Assembly (NCBI GenBank): GCA_015499995.1
Contig: JADNRV010000089.1
Span: forward strand, 1 to 64,000
Reading direction: 5' to 3'
Source: Flammula alnicola
Lineage: Eukaryota; Basidiomycota; Agaricomycetes; Agaricales; Strophariaceae
Length of the DNA: 64,000 nt
In this document: positions 44,654 to 56,797 of the stretch, one piece after another
How the letters are laid out: the number at the start of each line of letters is the position of its first letter
Position numbering within the stretch: the stretch's first letter is position 1
The notes under the pieces: generated by a model
Told to the model about the DNA's origin: nothing
Databases searched by the model: none
The model's input: only the letters and a program-made list of their open reading frames with translations
Made by a program: the position numbers and the translations under genes

Positions 44654-46500
44654 ATGGCACCTGTTCAGTCCACCAACACCTCTGGGTACAACACCCCTGA
44701 GTCTGAACTCGAATCAGTGCTCCCCATCCACCCCACCGCCGTTCGTCGGCCCAATTCGATCACCGTAGAGTCCGAGAACACGCTCTACTCCGATGAACAC
44801 ATCACCGCCAAATTTTTCAATCGCGGTTCCGAGGTCACCGTCAACGACGGCCACTTCTCTGTCAAGCCCACTGTTCAGGAATATGAATTCCAGACCAAGC
44901 GCACCGTGTCCAAGACCGGGTTCGTTCACTTCTCTTTTCATTATTTACACGTGTCCTAATGATCGAATCTTGCAGTTTGATGATGATTGGCGTTTGGCGG
45001 CAACAACGGTTCCACGTTGTGCGCCACCATCCTCGCTAACCGCCACAACATCATTTGGCACACCAAATCCGGCATCCAGCAGCCCAACTATATCGGCTCC
45101 GTCCTTCGCGCGTCCACTGTGCGCATTGGTACCGAGCCCGGTTCGGGCAAGGAGGTCCACGTCCCCATCTCGGATGTTCTCCCTATGGTCCACCCCAACG
45201 ACCTCGTCCTGGGAGGTTGGGACATTTCCAGCTTGCCTTTGGATAAGGCTATGCAACGCGCTCAGGTCTTGGACTATGACCTCCAGCGCCAGGTCGCGCC
45301 CCACCTGGCGCTCATCGGAAAGCCCCTCCCTTCCATCTATTACCCTGACTTCATCGCCGCCAACCAGGAGGCTCGCGCCGACAATCTCATTCCGGGAACC
45401 GACAAGTTCGCTCACCTCGAGCACATCCGCGCTGACATTCGCAAGTTCAAGCAGGACAATGGCTTGGACCGCGTTGTCGTCTTCTGGACCGCCAACACCG
45501 AGCGTTACGCCGACATCATCCCTGGTGTCAACGACACTGCCGATAACCTGCTCGCTGCGATCAAGGCTTCGCACTCTGAGGTCTCCCCCTCCACCGTTTT
45601 TGCCGTCGCCGCTATCCTCGAGGGTGAGCCCTTTATCAACGGCGCTCCCCAGAACACTTTCGTTCCCGGTGTCATCCAGCTTGCTGAGCGCCAGAAATCC
45701 TTCATCGGTGGTGACGATTTGAAGTCCGGCCAGACCAAGCTCAAGTCTGTCCTTGCCGAGTTCCTCGTCAACGCCGGCATCAAGCCCCTCTCCATCGCCT
45801 CGTACAACCATCTCGGCAACAATGACGGCCACAATTTGTCCGCTGAGAGGCAGTTCAAGAGCAAGGAGATCAGCAAGAGTAGCGTCGTCGACGACATGGT
45901 TGACGCTAACCGTCTCCTCTACAAGGCACCTGCGGTCTGCCCCAAGGGCGTCGCTATCGGCAAGGGCGAACACCCTGACCATATCGTCGTCATCAAGTAT
46001 GTCCCCGCCGTTGGAGATTCCAAGCGCGCCATCGACGAGTACTACTCTGAGATCTTCTGCGGTGGTCGCTCGACGATCAACATCTTCAACGAGTGCGAGG
46101 TCTGTCATTGTTCATTTTTATCGCTTTTTCGTATGATTCTAAACCTTGGTACGTTTTCTAGGACTCCCTTCTTGCCACTCCTCTCATCTTGGACTTGACC
46201 ATCCTTTGCGAGCTCTTGACTCGCGTCAAGTACCGCAAGGGCGGCGAGAAGGACTTTGCACCGTTGTACTCGGTGCTTTCTCTCTTGTCCTACATGCTGA
46301 AGGCTCCCCTTGTTAAGCCCGGTAAGCTTCCGTCTACCATTCCACTCAAGTCAACATCCCCCGCTTACCTTTCTCGTTCTCTAGGCACCGAAGTCGTTAA
46401 CAGTCTCAACAGGCAGCGCAATGCCCTCGAGAGCTTCCTCAAGGCTTGCATTGGATTGGAGAGCAACCCCGACCTGCTCCTCGAGACCAGGGTCTGGTAA
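44654..46500 (+). CDS. INO1: myo-inositol-1-phosphate synthase (one apparent base insertion)
   Basis: Four exons (44654-44919, 44976-46099, 46162-46321, 46385-46500). The enzyme converts glucose 6-phosphate to inositol 3-phosphate using NAD, the first step of inositol and phosphoinositide synthesis. Hallmarks are [17 protein letters not shown] (NAD loop), [67 protein letters not shown] and the C-terminal [20 protein letters not shown]. Exon 2 begins with codons for LMMIGV, but GGNNG follows one base out of frame (GGCGTTTGGCGGC, 44990-45002). The other frame has stops, and no splice choice repairs it. Without one T the product is 554 residues, normal for the family. Codon use is strongly biased, as in highly expressed genes. 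Confidence 0.9.
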
Positions 46501-47550
46501 ATGGTCGTCGTTGACGTTAAGGTCCTAAATAGAATTTCTCGTCTCTTTTCTGATGTGTGGCCAAAAGGGCCCCTTGTTCGTTCGTATCTCGACTTGTATC
46601 CGCCGTTTTATCTTGAATAACAATTATGATTTACATCCTGCGTCGAATGATCTGGGCGCTATGTTGATAAACACAGGGTTGAACGATGCGCCCCTTTTGT
46701 CTCGCGTAGCCAGCTGGTGATGACGCGCCCACAACTTCTTTGATGATCAATGCAAAGCCGGATGCAGAACTTCCCTATATGGTGCATGTGGGTCCGCTAG
46801 AGAACAAGAGTCAGGCGTGCGTCTCGAAGGATATCCCTTCCCCTACGAAGTCCGATTTCTGCCCCTCACTTTCTACCCCGTACTTGGATGTTGCGTTGTT
46901 GTCTCCGATCGTGCCGTGGCTTACATACTATATGGGGATCATAATGCCATGACATTCCCATTGCTGTCAGTGGAGAAGTTTGGTTCTTTGTCGGGTGAAC
47001 GGTCTATCAATGATATCGATAGTCATCTAGCATATGTTTTCTGACTTCTCTTGCTATATGTTGAGTAGCGTGTAAGAGAGTGCCCTTTTTCACTGATGAT
47101 TCCGACATCCGGTGACCCTTCAAAGCTTCAAGTTATAAATAGGCCCGCGAGGGCCAGACTTTCAGATGAAATGCAACTATGTAGAAAATATCACTAGTTC
47201 AGAATCACTACTTGCGGGCGTTATTCTTCGTTCTTTTACACCATTCCCAGATAGTACGGTATTCGCGGCGCCACTGGGCATCGTCCATCATTTGGAAGGG
47301 ACATTATGAAACTTTGTCGTGTGCAACAGCACTGCCAATGCTGATGGTTGACCAGCGTGTTGGAATTGGGCGCTGAGCGGCGAACGTCCGATTGACTTGC
47401 GTTTGATAGGTGTTCAGAGTGGGACACCCGGAAGTCGGTCGTGTGACTTATTTTAGAATCAGTTATATTGGGCTGGCCATAGTACCCACCTCCAATCGAC
47501 CACTTCTTATCTCCCTGATTATTTGGCGGCGTCTCCTCACAAAATCAGCA
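46501..47550. other. intergenic, no supported gene
   Basis: INO1 3' flank and promoter of the DUF6534-type gene. Frames up to 75 codons, none recognised. Confidence 0.45.
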
Positions 47551-49045
47551 ATGGCCACTGACATAGCTAGAATGTAAGTATTCTTTGGAGTTGCGATAAA
47601 TTCTATGGGTTTGGCTGAAGAAATATAATCCACCCAGAGCAGGGCCACTTGTACGTACCGGGGAATCGATAATAGTTCTCAACATTGAAAGTGGCTTTGA
47701 TTAGCTATTCGCAATCCTATGGAACTGGGGACTGCTTGGAGTTCTGACAGTGCAAATCTGTGAGCGCACTTGCCCAACAACTTCAGGATCTCGACTGCTG
47801 CTAATGACCTTCATGTTCAGATATATATTTTATGTCATTTCCAGAGGATCGCCTTGTGCTCAAGACCACAGTCTACGGAGTATTTGTGCTCGAAGCCTTG
47901 CAGACCATCCTCCTTACGAGCTCCGAGTTCAAGATGCTTGCAACAAATTTTGCAAATCCGGCAGGCCTGGATCAAGTCGATCTCATCTGGTTCTCAGTGC
48001 CTATGTTGTCCGGGATAGGTATGTCAGAAGTATCTATACGAAGAATGAGAGATGACGGAAAAAATATTATTCAACCAGTGGCGACCATTTCGCAGATATT
48101 CTATGCTTATAGGCTCAAGGTCATAACCAAGAATAAGTATCTCGTGGGGAGTATAATGCTGGTACGTCGGATATCGGGGACTGTACAAAGGCTGATTCGT
48201 AACCCTTCTTCCAATTAGCTTTCGCTGGTACAGCTGGGAGGTGCTATTGCACTCGGAGTACAAAATAAGGAGGCGGGTCTATTCAGTCGGCTCTTCAGTA
48301 ACCAATCGAAGCAATCTTTTATCACGACCACGGTAAGTTATTCCAATGTTATCCCTTTGTCGCACTGCCTCTAATTCGAGTTAGGTCTGGGAGGTTAGTA
48401 GTGCTTTATGTGATGTATTGATTGCGGTCTATATGACCTACCATGTCAGTGACAGTTTGATTCCTTGATCTTATAAACTAACCGATGATTAGTTGAGACG
48501 ACAAGACACAGGCATCAAGCAAACTCAAGCTCTCCTGTCGAGGATAATCAGATTAACGGTTCAGACGGGAACATTCACAGGTACTTTTTCTACATACCGA
48601 ACTATTCTGCTCTCACTGCATTTTTGCCTTTGGTATATACTCACATTTCATCTGTTCTTTAGCTACACTTGCTATCGCCGTCGTCGTTCTTGTATATCTC
48701 CCGGGTCATCCGACATACTATCAGACCATTTCTGCCATACTTGGAAAAGCATATGCCAACTCAATGTTGGTCCTCCTAAACAGCCGTGTGAGGGTGGTCT
48801 CATCTCCTTCTCTATCCTGGGACAATGTGAAGTTGCCAACGATAAGACATGGTGAAGTGGTAACAGATAGCGATACGCTGGATTTTGTTAATCTGGGATA
48901 CACGCGAGACGTGAGTGGTTATCATCTCGCCAGTTGCAATTACACTCATTTCAAACCGACTGATATGGCTAGGAGAGTAGAGGTTTGCATGAATGGAACC
49001 TCGGCCGCACAAATGGAGTGTATCCACCTAGGTCATGAGGCCTGA
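47551..49045 (+). CDS. multi-pass membrane protein, DUF6534-type
   Basis: Nine exons (47551-47573, 47638-47650, 47705-47759, 47821-48018, 48079-48161, 48219-48332, 48385-48444, 48493-48580, 48663-49045) join in phase to 338 residues. About seven hydrophobic segments are visible, including LFAILWNWGLLGVLTVQIYI, VYGVFVLEALQTILL, VATISQIFYAYRLKVITKNK, LSLVQLGGAIALGVQ, WEVSSALCDVLIAVYMTYHL and ATLAIAVVVLVYLP. The segments SSALCDVLIAVYMTYHLRR, SRIIRLTVQTGTFT and YANSMLVLLNSR are signatures of the DUF6534 family (PF20152), expanded in Agaricomycetes. The 13-nt second exon is the shortest in the window. Function is not established; a plasma-membrane receptor-like role is often assumed from topology only. 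Confidence 0.85.
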
Positions 49046-49721
49046 GGCGTACAAGCACAAATCAGCGACTGTGGACAGCTCGCAAGCAACCGTATGTAGG
49101 AACGGTCGACGTCATGCCAACTTCTCAATGAGCATGTAGATCTCGCCTATGAATGAGGCCGTTGACACGTTCAGCCCAAATTTTTTATCGCGCAAGGGAC
49201 TAGGAATGTGACGCCATTGAATATACCTCAGTGATGCAGAGTAAATAATATTTTTCCGATATTTAAAGATTTTTCCCGTCCTTAAAGCTCTCCGAAATTG
49301 CTTTGCGACACACAATCATCTGCGTCGTAAATAATTTGAGCCTCAAGCTCCAAGGCTGATAACGACATCAGGCTTCAAGAGGTCTGGACAGTGAGGGAAG
49401 GAGTATCGCAGCTCACCGTTCATTTTGAACGTCCCAAGGCAATACGGCCATCGCAACTGACTGAATAAAATAAGAACTAGGAACTTGAACTTTCAATGCA
49501 TACTGTCATAATGCCTACCTATTAACCAGCAGTGGAGGCACATAAACGAGTTTGTATCGTCTTCGAAACAAGCCGTCATCCAGGAAATGGTTTTGACAGG
49601 CATGAGCGTGGCGTAGTTGCCCAGCTTGACTGTGATGGAAAATCCGGGGACGGAGCGTCATTAATCATTCCTTAATTAGGGTAGTGTGCCGGAAGCATTC
49701 TGTCGAAAATGGTGCAGTTCT
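49046..49721. other. intergenic, no supported gene
   Basis: Nothing recognised. The end is the promoter of the disrupted crystallin-like gene. Confidence 0.45.
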
Positions 49722-50949
49722 ATGGATCGCCTTGACTCTGTCGCGCTCGCTGCTCCCGCAGAGCCCAATGCTAAATCCCAAGTATCTCATTTTTCGGATT
49801 AAGTACTAGCGCCGTTATTCTAATCTCAAAATAATTCCAGACCGCCGCCTCCGTCAGTCCTGTACGTACTACAGATCCACTCTCTAGGCCAATGAATTAT
49901 TCAAATTTTCTGTTTCCTTAATTGATCCAGGATGCGACTGAAGCTAGCTCGGTGGTCCTGTGCAACGACTTCGACTTTGACGGTGAATGCATCACATTCA
50001 CGGTCGCTGAGAACGCCTGCCAGAGCCTTATAATTACAAACATCCCGGGGCTCCCGAATGAAGTCCTCAGTGGCCAGCTTCCCGCTAATTTTATTTGCAC
50101 CTTCTTCCAGTAAGCCAGCCCTATTATGTAGTTTCCTTGTGCTGTTGGCTTATTGTTTGCTCCCGAAATCAAGCTCCGCAACCTGTCTTCCAAGATCGAG
50201 TGTTGTAAGGACTGGCATGGATGTGACCGTGCCTTATCCAAATCCAGATCGTGGGTAAACCTGGAATTTTATCGGATATGGATAAAATCTATACGGATTG
50301 GATTCATCCACTTGGATCCAATTCGATAAATTCGCAAGATTACTGTCCGATGGAGTACAGATGCCTTGTAGCTTTATATTCCACCTGAAAAATATCCCAA
50401 AAATCGTCACCTCGAGACGTAGGGAATAAATTAATTCCCGGCCTAAGAATAACAAATCGGTTATTTGGTTAACAATTCGTACACATGATGTCACACATTA
50501 GTATCATCATTTACTCAGGGACGCCGTCCTGTTCAACGGCCATCAAACCAGGTTTTCGGCTGCCTGCAAAAGATATTCAGCGTCTAGGACTCTCAGTCCG
50601 CATCCAGTGTGCATAAGAATTAGTATATATGACTTAAGGACCTCTGATAATATGCCAATAAATTCACGTAGCGATAGGGGATGCGTACAACGGCTACAGA
50701 GAACTTTAAGGCAGTTTATCCACAAAATCCGCGGGTACCCGAGCGTTTTTATCCACATCCATCCACATCCGGCAAATAGGGTGGATTTGGATAAATACCC
50801 GGAATTACGTAATCCATGCTAGTCCTTAGAGTGTTGTACTCACTGCTGGAAATTATTTCGACTTTGGAGATTTAGAGACTGCTTCCGGCAACTTCGAAGA
50901 CTTCGAAGACTTCACCAATTCATTCACATGTGCTTCCCTTTCTGGATAA
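49722..50949 (+). pseudogene. beta/gamma-crystallin-like secreted protein gene, split by a MITE
   Basis: Exons 49722-49781, 49841-49861, 49931-50109 and a fourth exon 50174-50205 that is cut by a 623-bp element and resumes at 50837, ending at TAA 50947-50949. Reading phase is exactly preserved across the element once one copy of the 8-bp duplication is ignored, giving 134 residues before insertion. Two similar halves are seen: SSVVLCNDFDFDGECITF and SSVVLTAGNYFDFGDLE, each followed by a Cys near the end (FICTFF, SFTCAS). This is the pattern of fungal beta/gamma-crystallin-like secreted proteins. As it stands, translation would stop soon after entering the element. The N-terminus lacks a full signal peptide; its SVALAAPAEP looks like the end of one, so small indels may also affect the 5' end. 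Confidence 0.65.
50206..50828. mobile_element. hAT-like MITE, 623 bp, with 8-bp target duplication
   Basis: The ends are inverted: TAAGGACTGGCATGGAT at 50206 and, reversed, TAAGGACTAGCATGGAT from 50828. A second inverted block follows (TTATCCAAATCCA at 50234-50246, TGGATTTGGATAA at 50782-50794). Direct repeats GAGTGTTG flank it exactly (50198-50205 and 50829-50836). An 8-bp duplication is the hAT superfamily hallmark. The interior is AT-rich with ATCCA-type motifs and has no coding capacity, so it depends on a transposase elsewhere. It sits inside a coding exon. Confidence 0.85.
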
Positions 50950-51773
50950 TAAGTATAACGTTGGTCCTATTACTGAGTCTTGGTTCTCAAATTTCTCCTC
51001 AATCACGCAGTGCGCAGTCAAGGGAGCAGCGAAATAATGTCTATTTTTTTGAAAGGTGGTAACTCGTAGTAAGAAATCGTTAAATCGTACATAGGTTTTT
51101 AGTTGTGCATAAAGAACGTTGGTGGATGTCCGTCCTATTGGCGATGTGTGAATAAGAATGCCAATGACACTCAGAAAATTAGATCGACGGATGTCATGCT
51201 GGGAGGAATAACCCGTACCAATAAGACCGTGGATTATCTTGACTTTCTAAAAGTTGTCGGAGGCAAAAGGGAGTCGCTTTCAAGCATCGCAAATCAGGGT
51301 AAGGTGACTATGTCCTCTGGGGTCTGCAAGGACAGCGGACGCAGAGCGCCTCCCGACGTTGTATGACTGCAGTGAGTAAATTCTTTTAAACAATCTGAGA
51401 AACGACTTGACGAAGGAGGTACAAGCCATGAAGCGCATTGCGTCTCAGAGACAGGTGATGCTTTTGCGTGGATACTAATAATCCTGGATAGTAAGGTTCA
51501 CGCCCAAGATGCACTTGGGAACAGTCGTTCCATTGGTGTAGCCAGGCCATAATTGTTGAGAAAGTACGGCAAGACCAAGCAAGAGGGGAGGAAAATCATT
51601 CAATAAATCCATGCAGTTAAATACAGAGGTAAGCATCCTTACAACAATGAAAATACAGATCTAATCAAGCATCGGATATCGAGTGCCCGTCGAAATGTTC
51701 GTCCCACAGACGCCCAAGAAATTGGGGTATCCATGCCAAGTCGAAACCGGGACACAAGTACCCCCACACTCAC
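50950..51773. other. intergenic, no supported gene
   Basis: 3' flanks of two converging genes. An 87-codon frame at 51103-51366 has no recognised features. Confidence 0.45.
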
Positions 51774-54178
51774 TCACTCATAGCACAGAATGAAAATCTG
51801 ACCCGACTTGTCCGAGAGTATAATCGCGCCCTGCGACTGGTCGATATTGATCGTCTCCACCGTGCCAAGGTCAAGCTCAGGCGGCGTCTCTAGCGTCCTC
51901 ACCTCGCCCTCCGTACCGCCCGCGCTCCGATCGAGCTCAACACCATACTCCTCGCTGAACGGCGGGAACGTGACGAACCGCAGCCACTTGGGGTCCTTCT
52001 CGATATTACCATCGGGCCGGTTCCGCCGGTGATCCTCGTCGATATCGATGTATTCTATCCACACCGCGTGCCCAAAGTCCACCGCGACGAGCGGCCTCGG
52101 GCGTTCCGCCATCCCGCCGTCCTCCTCCTCCTCCGGCCCGTCGAAGACGCGCACGACCTCGAACGGCGTGCTGACATACCACAGATGCATGAGGGCGTCG
52201 TCTTGCACGTCCTCGAGAGTCGGGGCGCGGTTATGGCCGTTGGCGGCTTTGGCGTTGGTCTGGGGCTGCTTGCCGTCGGAGATGGGGATATCGTGGGTGG
52301 ACACGTCGTTCTCCCATTCGGTATGGTCGAGCGGGACGCGGAAGTAGTGCTGCGCGAGGACAAACCGCGTTCGGTGCGTCTGCTGGTCGTGTGCCGCCAA
52401 CAAGACGACCGTGCAGCTTACGCGAGGGATGTTGGGTAGGCTAGGCCACCACTGGCGGACGAAGTGCGCGCTTTCCGGGTACCAGGGCGGGAAGGGATAA
52501 GGGTTAGGGTTATCTGCGACCGTAGCAGGAATAATTAGGGAAGATGTCGTCGAAGAGGACGACGAAGATGACGACGACGACGAAGAGGATGACGGTGACG
52601 ACGAAGTTGTCGCTATGGGTGCTTGATGAGAGGGTCCAGCTCCGTTAAGAGAATCGCCGTTCAGTATGGGGATGTTGGGGTTCGTTAATTCTTGGAGAAA
52701 AGCTTGATTGATAGTACTCTGCATCTCGGCCTCGAGGTCCGGTTCGGAGTCGGTTTCCACAAATAAGGGGAAGATAAACTTTTTCTTGAGAGTACGTGAA
52801 GGTGGCACACGGCATGAGATAACAGGTGTCGAGTGGGCGTTGGGTAGAGTGCTCGTGTATGTTCGCAGAAGAGAGAGCGGGTAGAAGTGCTGATAGGCTG
52901 CGTCACTTTCTTCACAGTGAATCACTATATGTTGTTGGTATAAGATACAAGACCAGTTTGAGGACATCACCTTTCAAGATGTCAGCATAGCAAGAAAGAG
53001 ATAATTTGTTGATACTCACGCATTCAATCCCAGTGTCTATGAAAACATATTCCTTCTTGTCCCAGTCTGGAAGAGCATAGAGTCCGATAGTGTTGGATGT
53101 CGACACCCAGATGAAAGCTGATAGTAATCGTTCTGATGGATCGAGCAAAAAGACGTTCATGACGACGCCGGTAGTGCGGAATTCGGTAACATGAGAGAAA
53201 ACAGGTGGCTGCAAAGAGCTCTCTCCAGACGGTCCATCGGAAAAAGTGAGTCGCATGAGCACGAATTCCATAACTCGGTCATCATCATATCTGCGATACG
53301 ATCGGAGCGTGTAAGCATGGATACAAGGTAGATGGGGTTACAAAAAGACACGTACGATCCTGCCAAAACCTTTGCCATCGTGAAAAACACGGTCCTTTCC
53401 TCGAATTCCACTCTACACTTCCAAAGTTCCCAACGAGCACCAGGGTTCCACTCGGCGAGGCATGTGTCCGATTGAACATCCCAGCAGACGACCTTGCCGC
53501 TCTTCGTCGCGCAAAGCGTGTAGCTCGACGTGATCGGGGAAAGCCAGTCGACTTCCTCTCCTGGAGGGGCACTGACGATCTTGTACCACTTGTTACCCTC
53601 CTGCTGGACCCTGGCTGCTAGACGCCCAGTGGGTGAGACGTCCATGTAGTTTGAGTGCGAATTGATGCCGTTGTTGTATGGTTCTGGAGGGATGGGTCGC
53701 GGTGCACGTATGCGCCACGCGGTCTCGTAGTGTGTTGCCTTGTTCACAGAGTGGATGAGATTTTCGGTGCTTAGATCCGAGAGGCGTTGGAAGCCCTTCA
53801 GGGGCAACGCGCGACATCGTCGAAGGAGATCGTTGGCGAGCTTGCGGTACACTGGGCGAGTAGTAGATGCGTCGTATAGAGATTTGCAGGTCTTAAAATG
53901 AAGAAGAAAGCGTTAGTTCAGACGTAAAGGTTGGACTCTGCGAGCTTTCCATTCTCCCAATCTTAAGAGCCACTTCCGCTGCATAAATCCCCTCAGCGGA
54001 AACAGAAAGAAATGCTTACCAGGTGCAGGGCGTGTATATCACGCAAGTCTAGATACGTTGTGATATTCAGCAACAGATCGTACGGGAGCGTGCTGAGGCC
54101 CATTTTCTCCTCCGATGTGTTCGTGGTGTCTCTCCGAGATGATGTTGATGAGGAAGGACTATGACTTGCGCCCAACAT
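51774..54178 (-). CDS. F-box protein with a long C-terminal domain
   Basis: Four exons (54178-54020, 53891-53356, 53290-53020, 52970-51774), introns 128, 65 and 49 nt, 720 residues. The F-box lies at about residues 26-55 (GLSTLPYDLLLNITTYLDL, then RDIHALHLVS), completed after intron 1 by TCKSLYDASTTRPVYRKLA. The remainder has beta-strand-like repeats reminiscent of a propeller (SPTGRLAARVQQEG, TLCATKSGKVVCWDVQSDTC, STSNTIGLYALPDWD, SQGAIILSDKSGQIFILCYE). A long Ser-rich run and acidic linkers break the domain near the middle. This layout is common in Agaricomycete F-box genes. Predicted role: substrate adaptor of an SCF ubiquitin ligase. An alternative Met 25 residues downstream would still keep the F-box. 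Confidence 0.75.
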
Positions 54179-55567
54179 CAATACACTGCTCAGGTGCACG
54201 AATTGGCGTAAGAAGGCCACAGATTACGCTTTGTCTTGGGAGAATCGATTTCCCGAGGATTCGAAATCGGGGTTGGATGACTCGAGCCCTTCGGTGCGCG
54301 CCTTGCAGAATCTGTGTATCTGTGGCTTGCCGACGGTTACGATGGGTCTAAAGGACCTTTGGCGCTTGCTTGCGATGCCCCGATGGAGGAAAAAAGAGGA
54401 AAAAAGAGAGAGAAAAGAGGGGACAAGGACACGGCTCCCGAGGAAAGAGTTGGAAATCAAGGAGGAGTCGGTCTTTACCGTGAGCGCGTGAGCCAGAACA
54501 GCCCGTGATCTCGGCTCAGTCATTATCCCTCCGTTTGTTTTTCCGTTTTTCTCTTGTTCTTGTCTTTTGCTCACACACCTCGCAACGTGCCAGTCTTGAC
54601 TTTTATTTTATTCGAATAAAGAGTCCTCAAAAACAGGAAAGAAAAAAATTACGAAGGTCGCGACAAATCTCGCCGAATATTCGTCATCGAAACCCGATTG
54701 CTACAAGGCTGTGGCACCTACAATCCAATCTTTGGGGTTATGGGGATCTTGCTGGTCCACGGGTAGAAGAAAGGCTTATTCTACCCGTCTCTGGGGCAAT
54801 CTCAAAAGCCGATGAAATTATACTTGGAACCAACCCCCTGAAACCCGCCCTAGTACTGTGGCTTTTCCTCGACGCCGACCTCTCGGGCGACCAAGTTGAT
54901 GGAGTAGAACCAACTCAGACTGAAGCGAGGGATTTGACACCGCTTGGATGCCGCTTAAGCCCTTTTCTCGTGAACTTGTGTTCTACCGATCTCATGAATG
55001 TCCAACACCACCCAGCTCCAGGGCGCAGCTTCCAGGCAAGAATAACGGCCCTAGGAACGTAGATCTAAGCTTCTGCTTCTTATTTTTCCGAGCTCTGGGT
55101 CATCTAACACGTCTTTAATTTAATATCAAGATTATTTGCAGGCTCATTTGACACTCGGAACACACCTATGGACCTCTAATTGATCAACACAGCCATAACC
55201 CCACATTTCGAGCATATTGGCGCTAAATCTCCGCTTCTCATGATAATCTACCCACTGCTTCTCGCGTTCCTTCCTTGCGTTTAGGCTGCGTTATCCCTAT
55301 AGTTGCCCATAGAACCCACTCCGACCTCCTTCTGTTACGCGACAGTGGCTCAATAGCGTTGTGAATTCTTCCTTGGAACCGTTACTGAAGTTTGACGAGT
55401 ATGCTTCCTACTATTCCATCTCGAAGGCCTCGGTCGCCCATTCTTGCCGTGATTCTCTAGTCAGTGCCCGCTACTGCATAAAAGGCCTGTTCATCTACCT
55501 CGTATTTATCACTAGCAAACGCCCTTCAGCTAACCTTCAATCCTTCTTGAACGCCACCTCTGCAACT
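54179..55567. other. 1.4-kb region without a supported gene
   Basis: A 185-codon plus-strand frame at 54505-55062 has no start context, splice structure or family features and is not accepted. The rest is promoter DNA. Confidence 0.45.
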
Positions 55568-56205
55568 ATGTTGTTTATCTCTCACCTTTACCTCTTTCTC
55601 ACCTTCGGCCTCGCCTCTGTTGTGGCACAGACCCATGGAGTTGGAACCTGTAACTCCCTCCGCCTCGACCCCTAGCTGACATCCACTCACTCTGACTGTT
55701 ACTTGTCCTTTTCTCTTAGTATTCTCCTTCACTCCTGGCCTTGGAGCGTGCGGATTCACAAACACTAGTGAACAAATCGTCGCCTCCGTTTCGAGCGCCG
55801 TCTTCAGCAAGTTCCCGTGAGTGACACATATACTTTTTATGGACAGAGTACTGATATCTCAGGACAGAGGGGCGACCGCCAATCCCAACAAGTACGTACG
55901 CACCTCGGGGAAAGAATCGAGAAATCACTAACAATAATCCTGTCCAAAATTACAGAAACCCGATTTGCAAACACAAAATATTCATCAAATGTATGTTGTC
56001 TTCCGTTTCCATTCCACTGGCGACTGCCAATATTCTCTGCCTTATATCTCCCCGTTTAGCCGGCAACAAGAACCTCACGGCCGCCATCGTCGACTTCTAC
56101 GTCGCCAAAGTCGATGACAACGTCGGGTTATCGCCAGCCGGGTTCGCCACGTTCGGGAATGCAGACGATGGGATCGTGCCGAACGTGACTTGGTCGATTG
56201 TTTAG
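55568..56205 (+). CDS. secreted double-psi beta-barrel (RlpA/barwin-like) protein
   Basis: Five exons (55568-55649, 55720-55816, 55868-55891, 55956-55990, 56060-56205) join in phase to 127 residues. A signal peptide (about 1-20, ending SVVAQ) precedes a domain with FSFTPGLGACGFTNTSEQIV, ASVSSAVFSKFPG, NPNKNPICKHKIFI and NLTAAIVDFYVAKVDDNVGL then SPAGFATF. The GxGACG start, the N-x2-C strand and the VxD...LSPAGF end are those of RlpA-like double-psi barrels (PF03330), the fold of expansins, barwin and small papain inhibitors. Only two Cys remain and the usual C-x-G-C after VVD is missing (here FYVAKVDD), so it is a reduced member. Exon 3 is 24 nt. Function unknown; such proteins are often induced on plant material. 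Confidence 0.75.
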
Positions 56206-56797
56206 CGGCTCGTCGTCTTTAGATGGGGAATGAGTTGCTGGTGGTGGTGGTGCTTAACGATGCACTTCGTTTCGTGGTGATACGGTTCACATACAATGCC
56301 GGACATATATTGAATGGGAGGTGAAATTCCAACCAAAATACTCTTTTCCTGGAAGATATCTGGAAAGACTGGGGAAAGTACAATCCTTTTGCACACCTTT
56401 TTTCCTGAGTCCCCACACACCTTGCAATTGCCAGCATGGGCTCGCCTTAACCATACAAGCCTCCGAAGCCGATGCTGCCCTCATGGAGGGCATCACGCTC
56501 TCGAGGTTTTTATAAATCTGGCCCTCCAGGAACTTTAAAATCGAAGTCTTGGAGGCAGAAACCAGCGTCGCAGACTCGCAAAGGCCTGGAAGCGTGCCGA
56601 GGTTCGCCGGTCCCGCCCACAAAGCCAAATGGAGCCAAATCTTGAGCTGTTCAGAATTTTTGCCAAATGTTGGCTTCGCAAAAACTTGTGGAAAACGATA
56701 GGCTAGGCGCCTGCAAAATTCCTGGATTTAAAGGTAAATAATACCCAGAAGCAAGATTGTTGCGCTCCGAAGGCTTACTGGTACCGGTTACCCATTC
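56206..56797. other. intergenic, no supported gene
   Basis: 3' flank and promoter only. Confidence 0.45.

Noticed and set aside
44793..45722. 309-codon Ser/Thr-rich frame on the plus strand within INO1
   Set aside because: Shifted reading of the INO1 exon; low-complexity composition.
44945..46108. 387-codon open frame antisense to INO1
   Set aside because: It mirrors the codon bias of INO1 on the other strand and has no family features; a shadow frame.
52495..52514. telomere-like AGGGTTAGGGTT
   Set aside because: It lies in the coding exon of the F-box gene and simply encodes Asn-Pro repeats.
54505..55062. 185-codon plus-strand frame
   Set aside because: No ATG context, no splice structure, no family features; composition not convincing.
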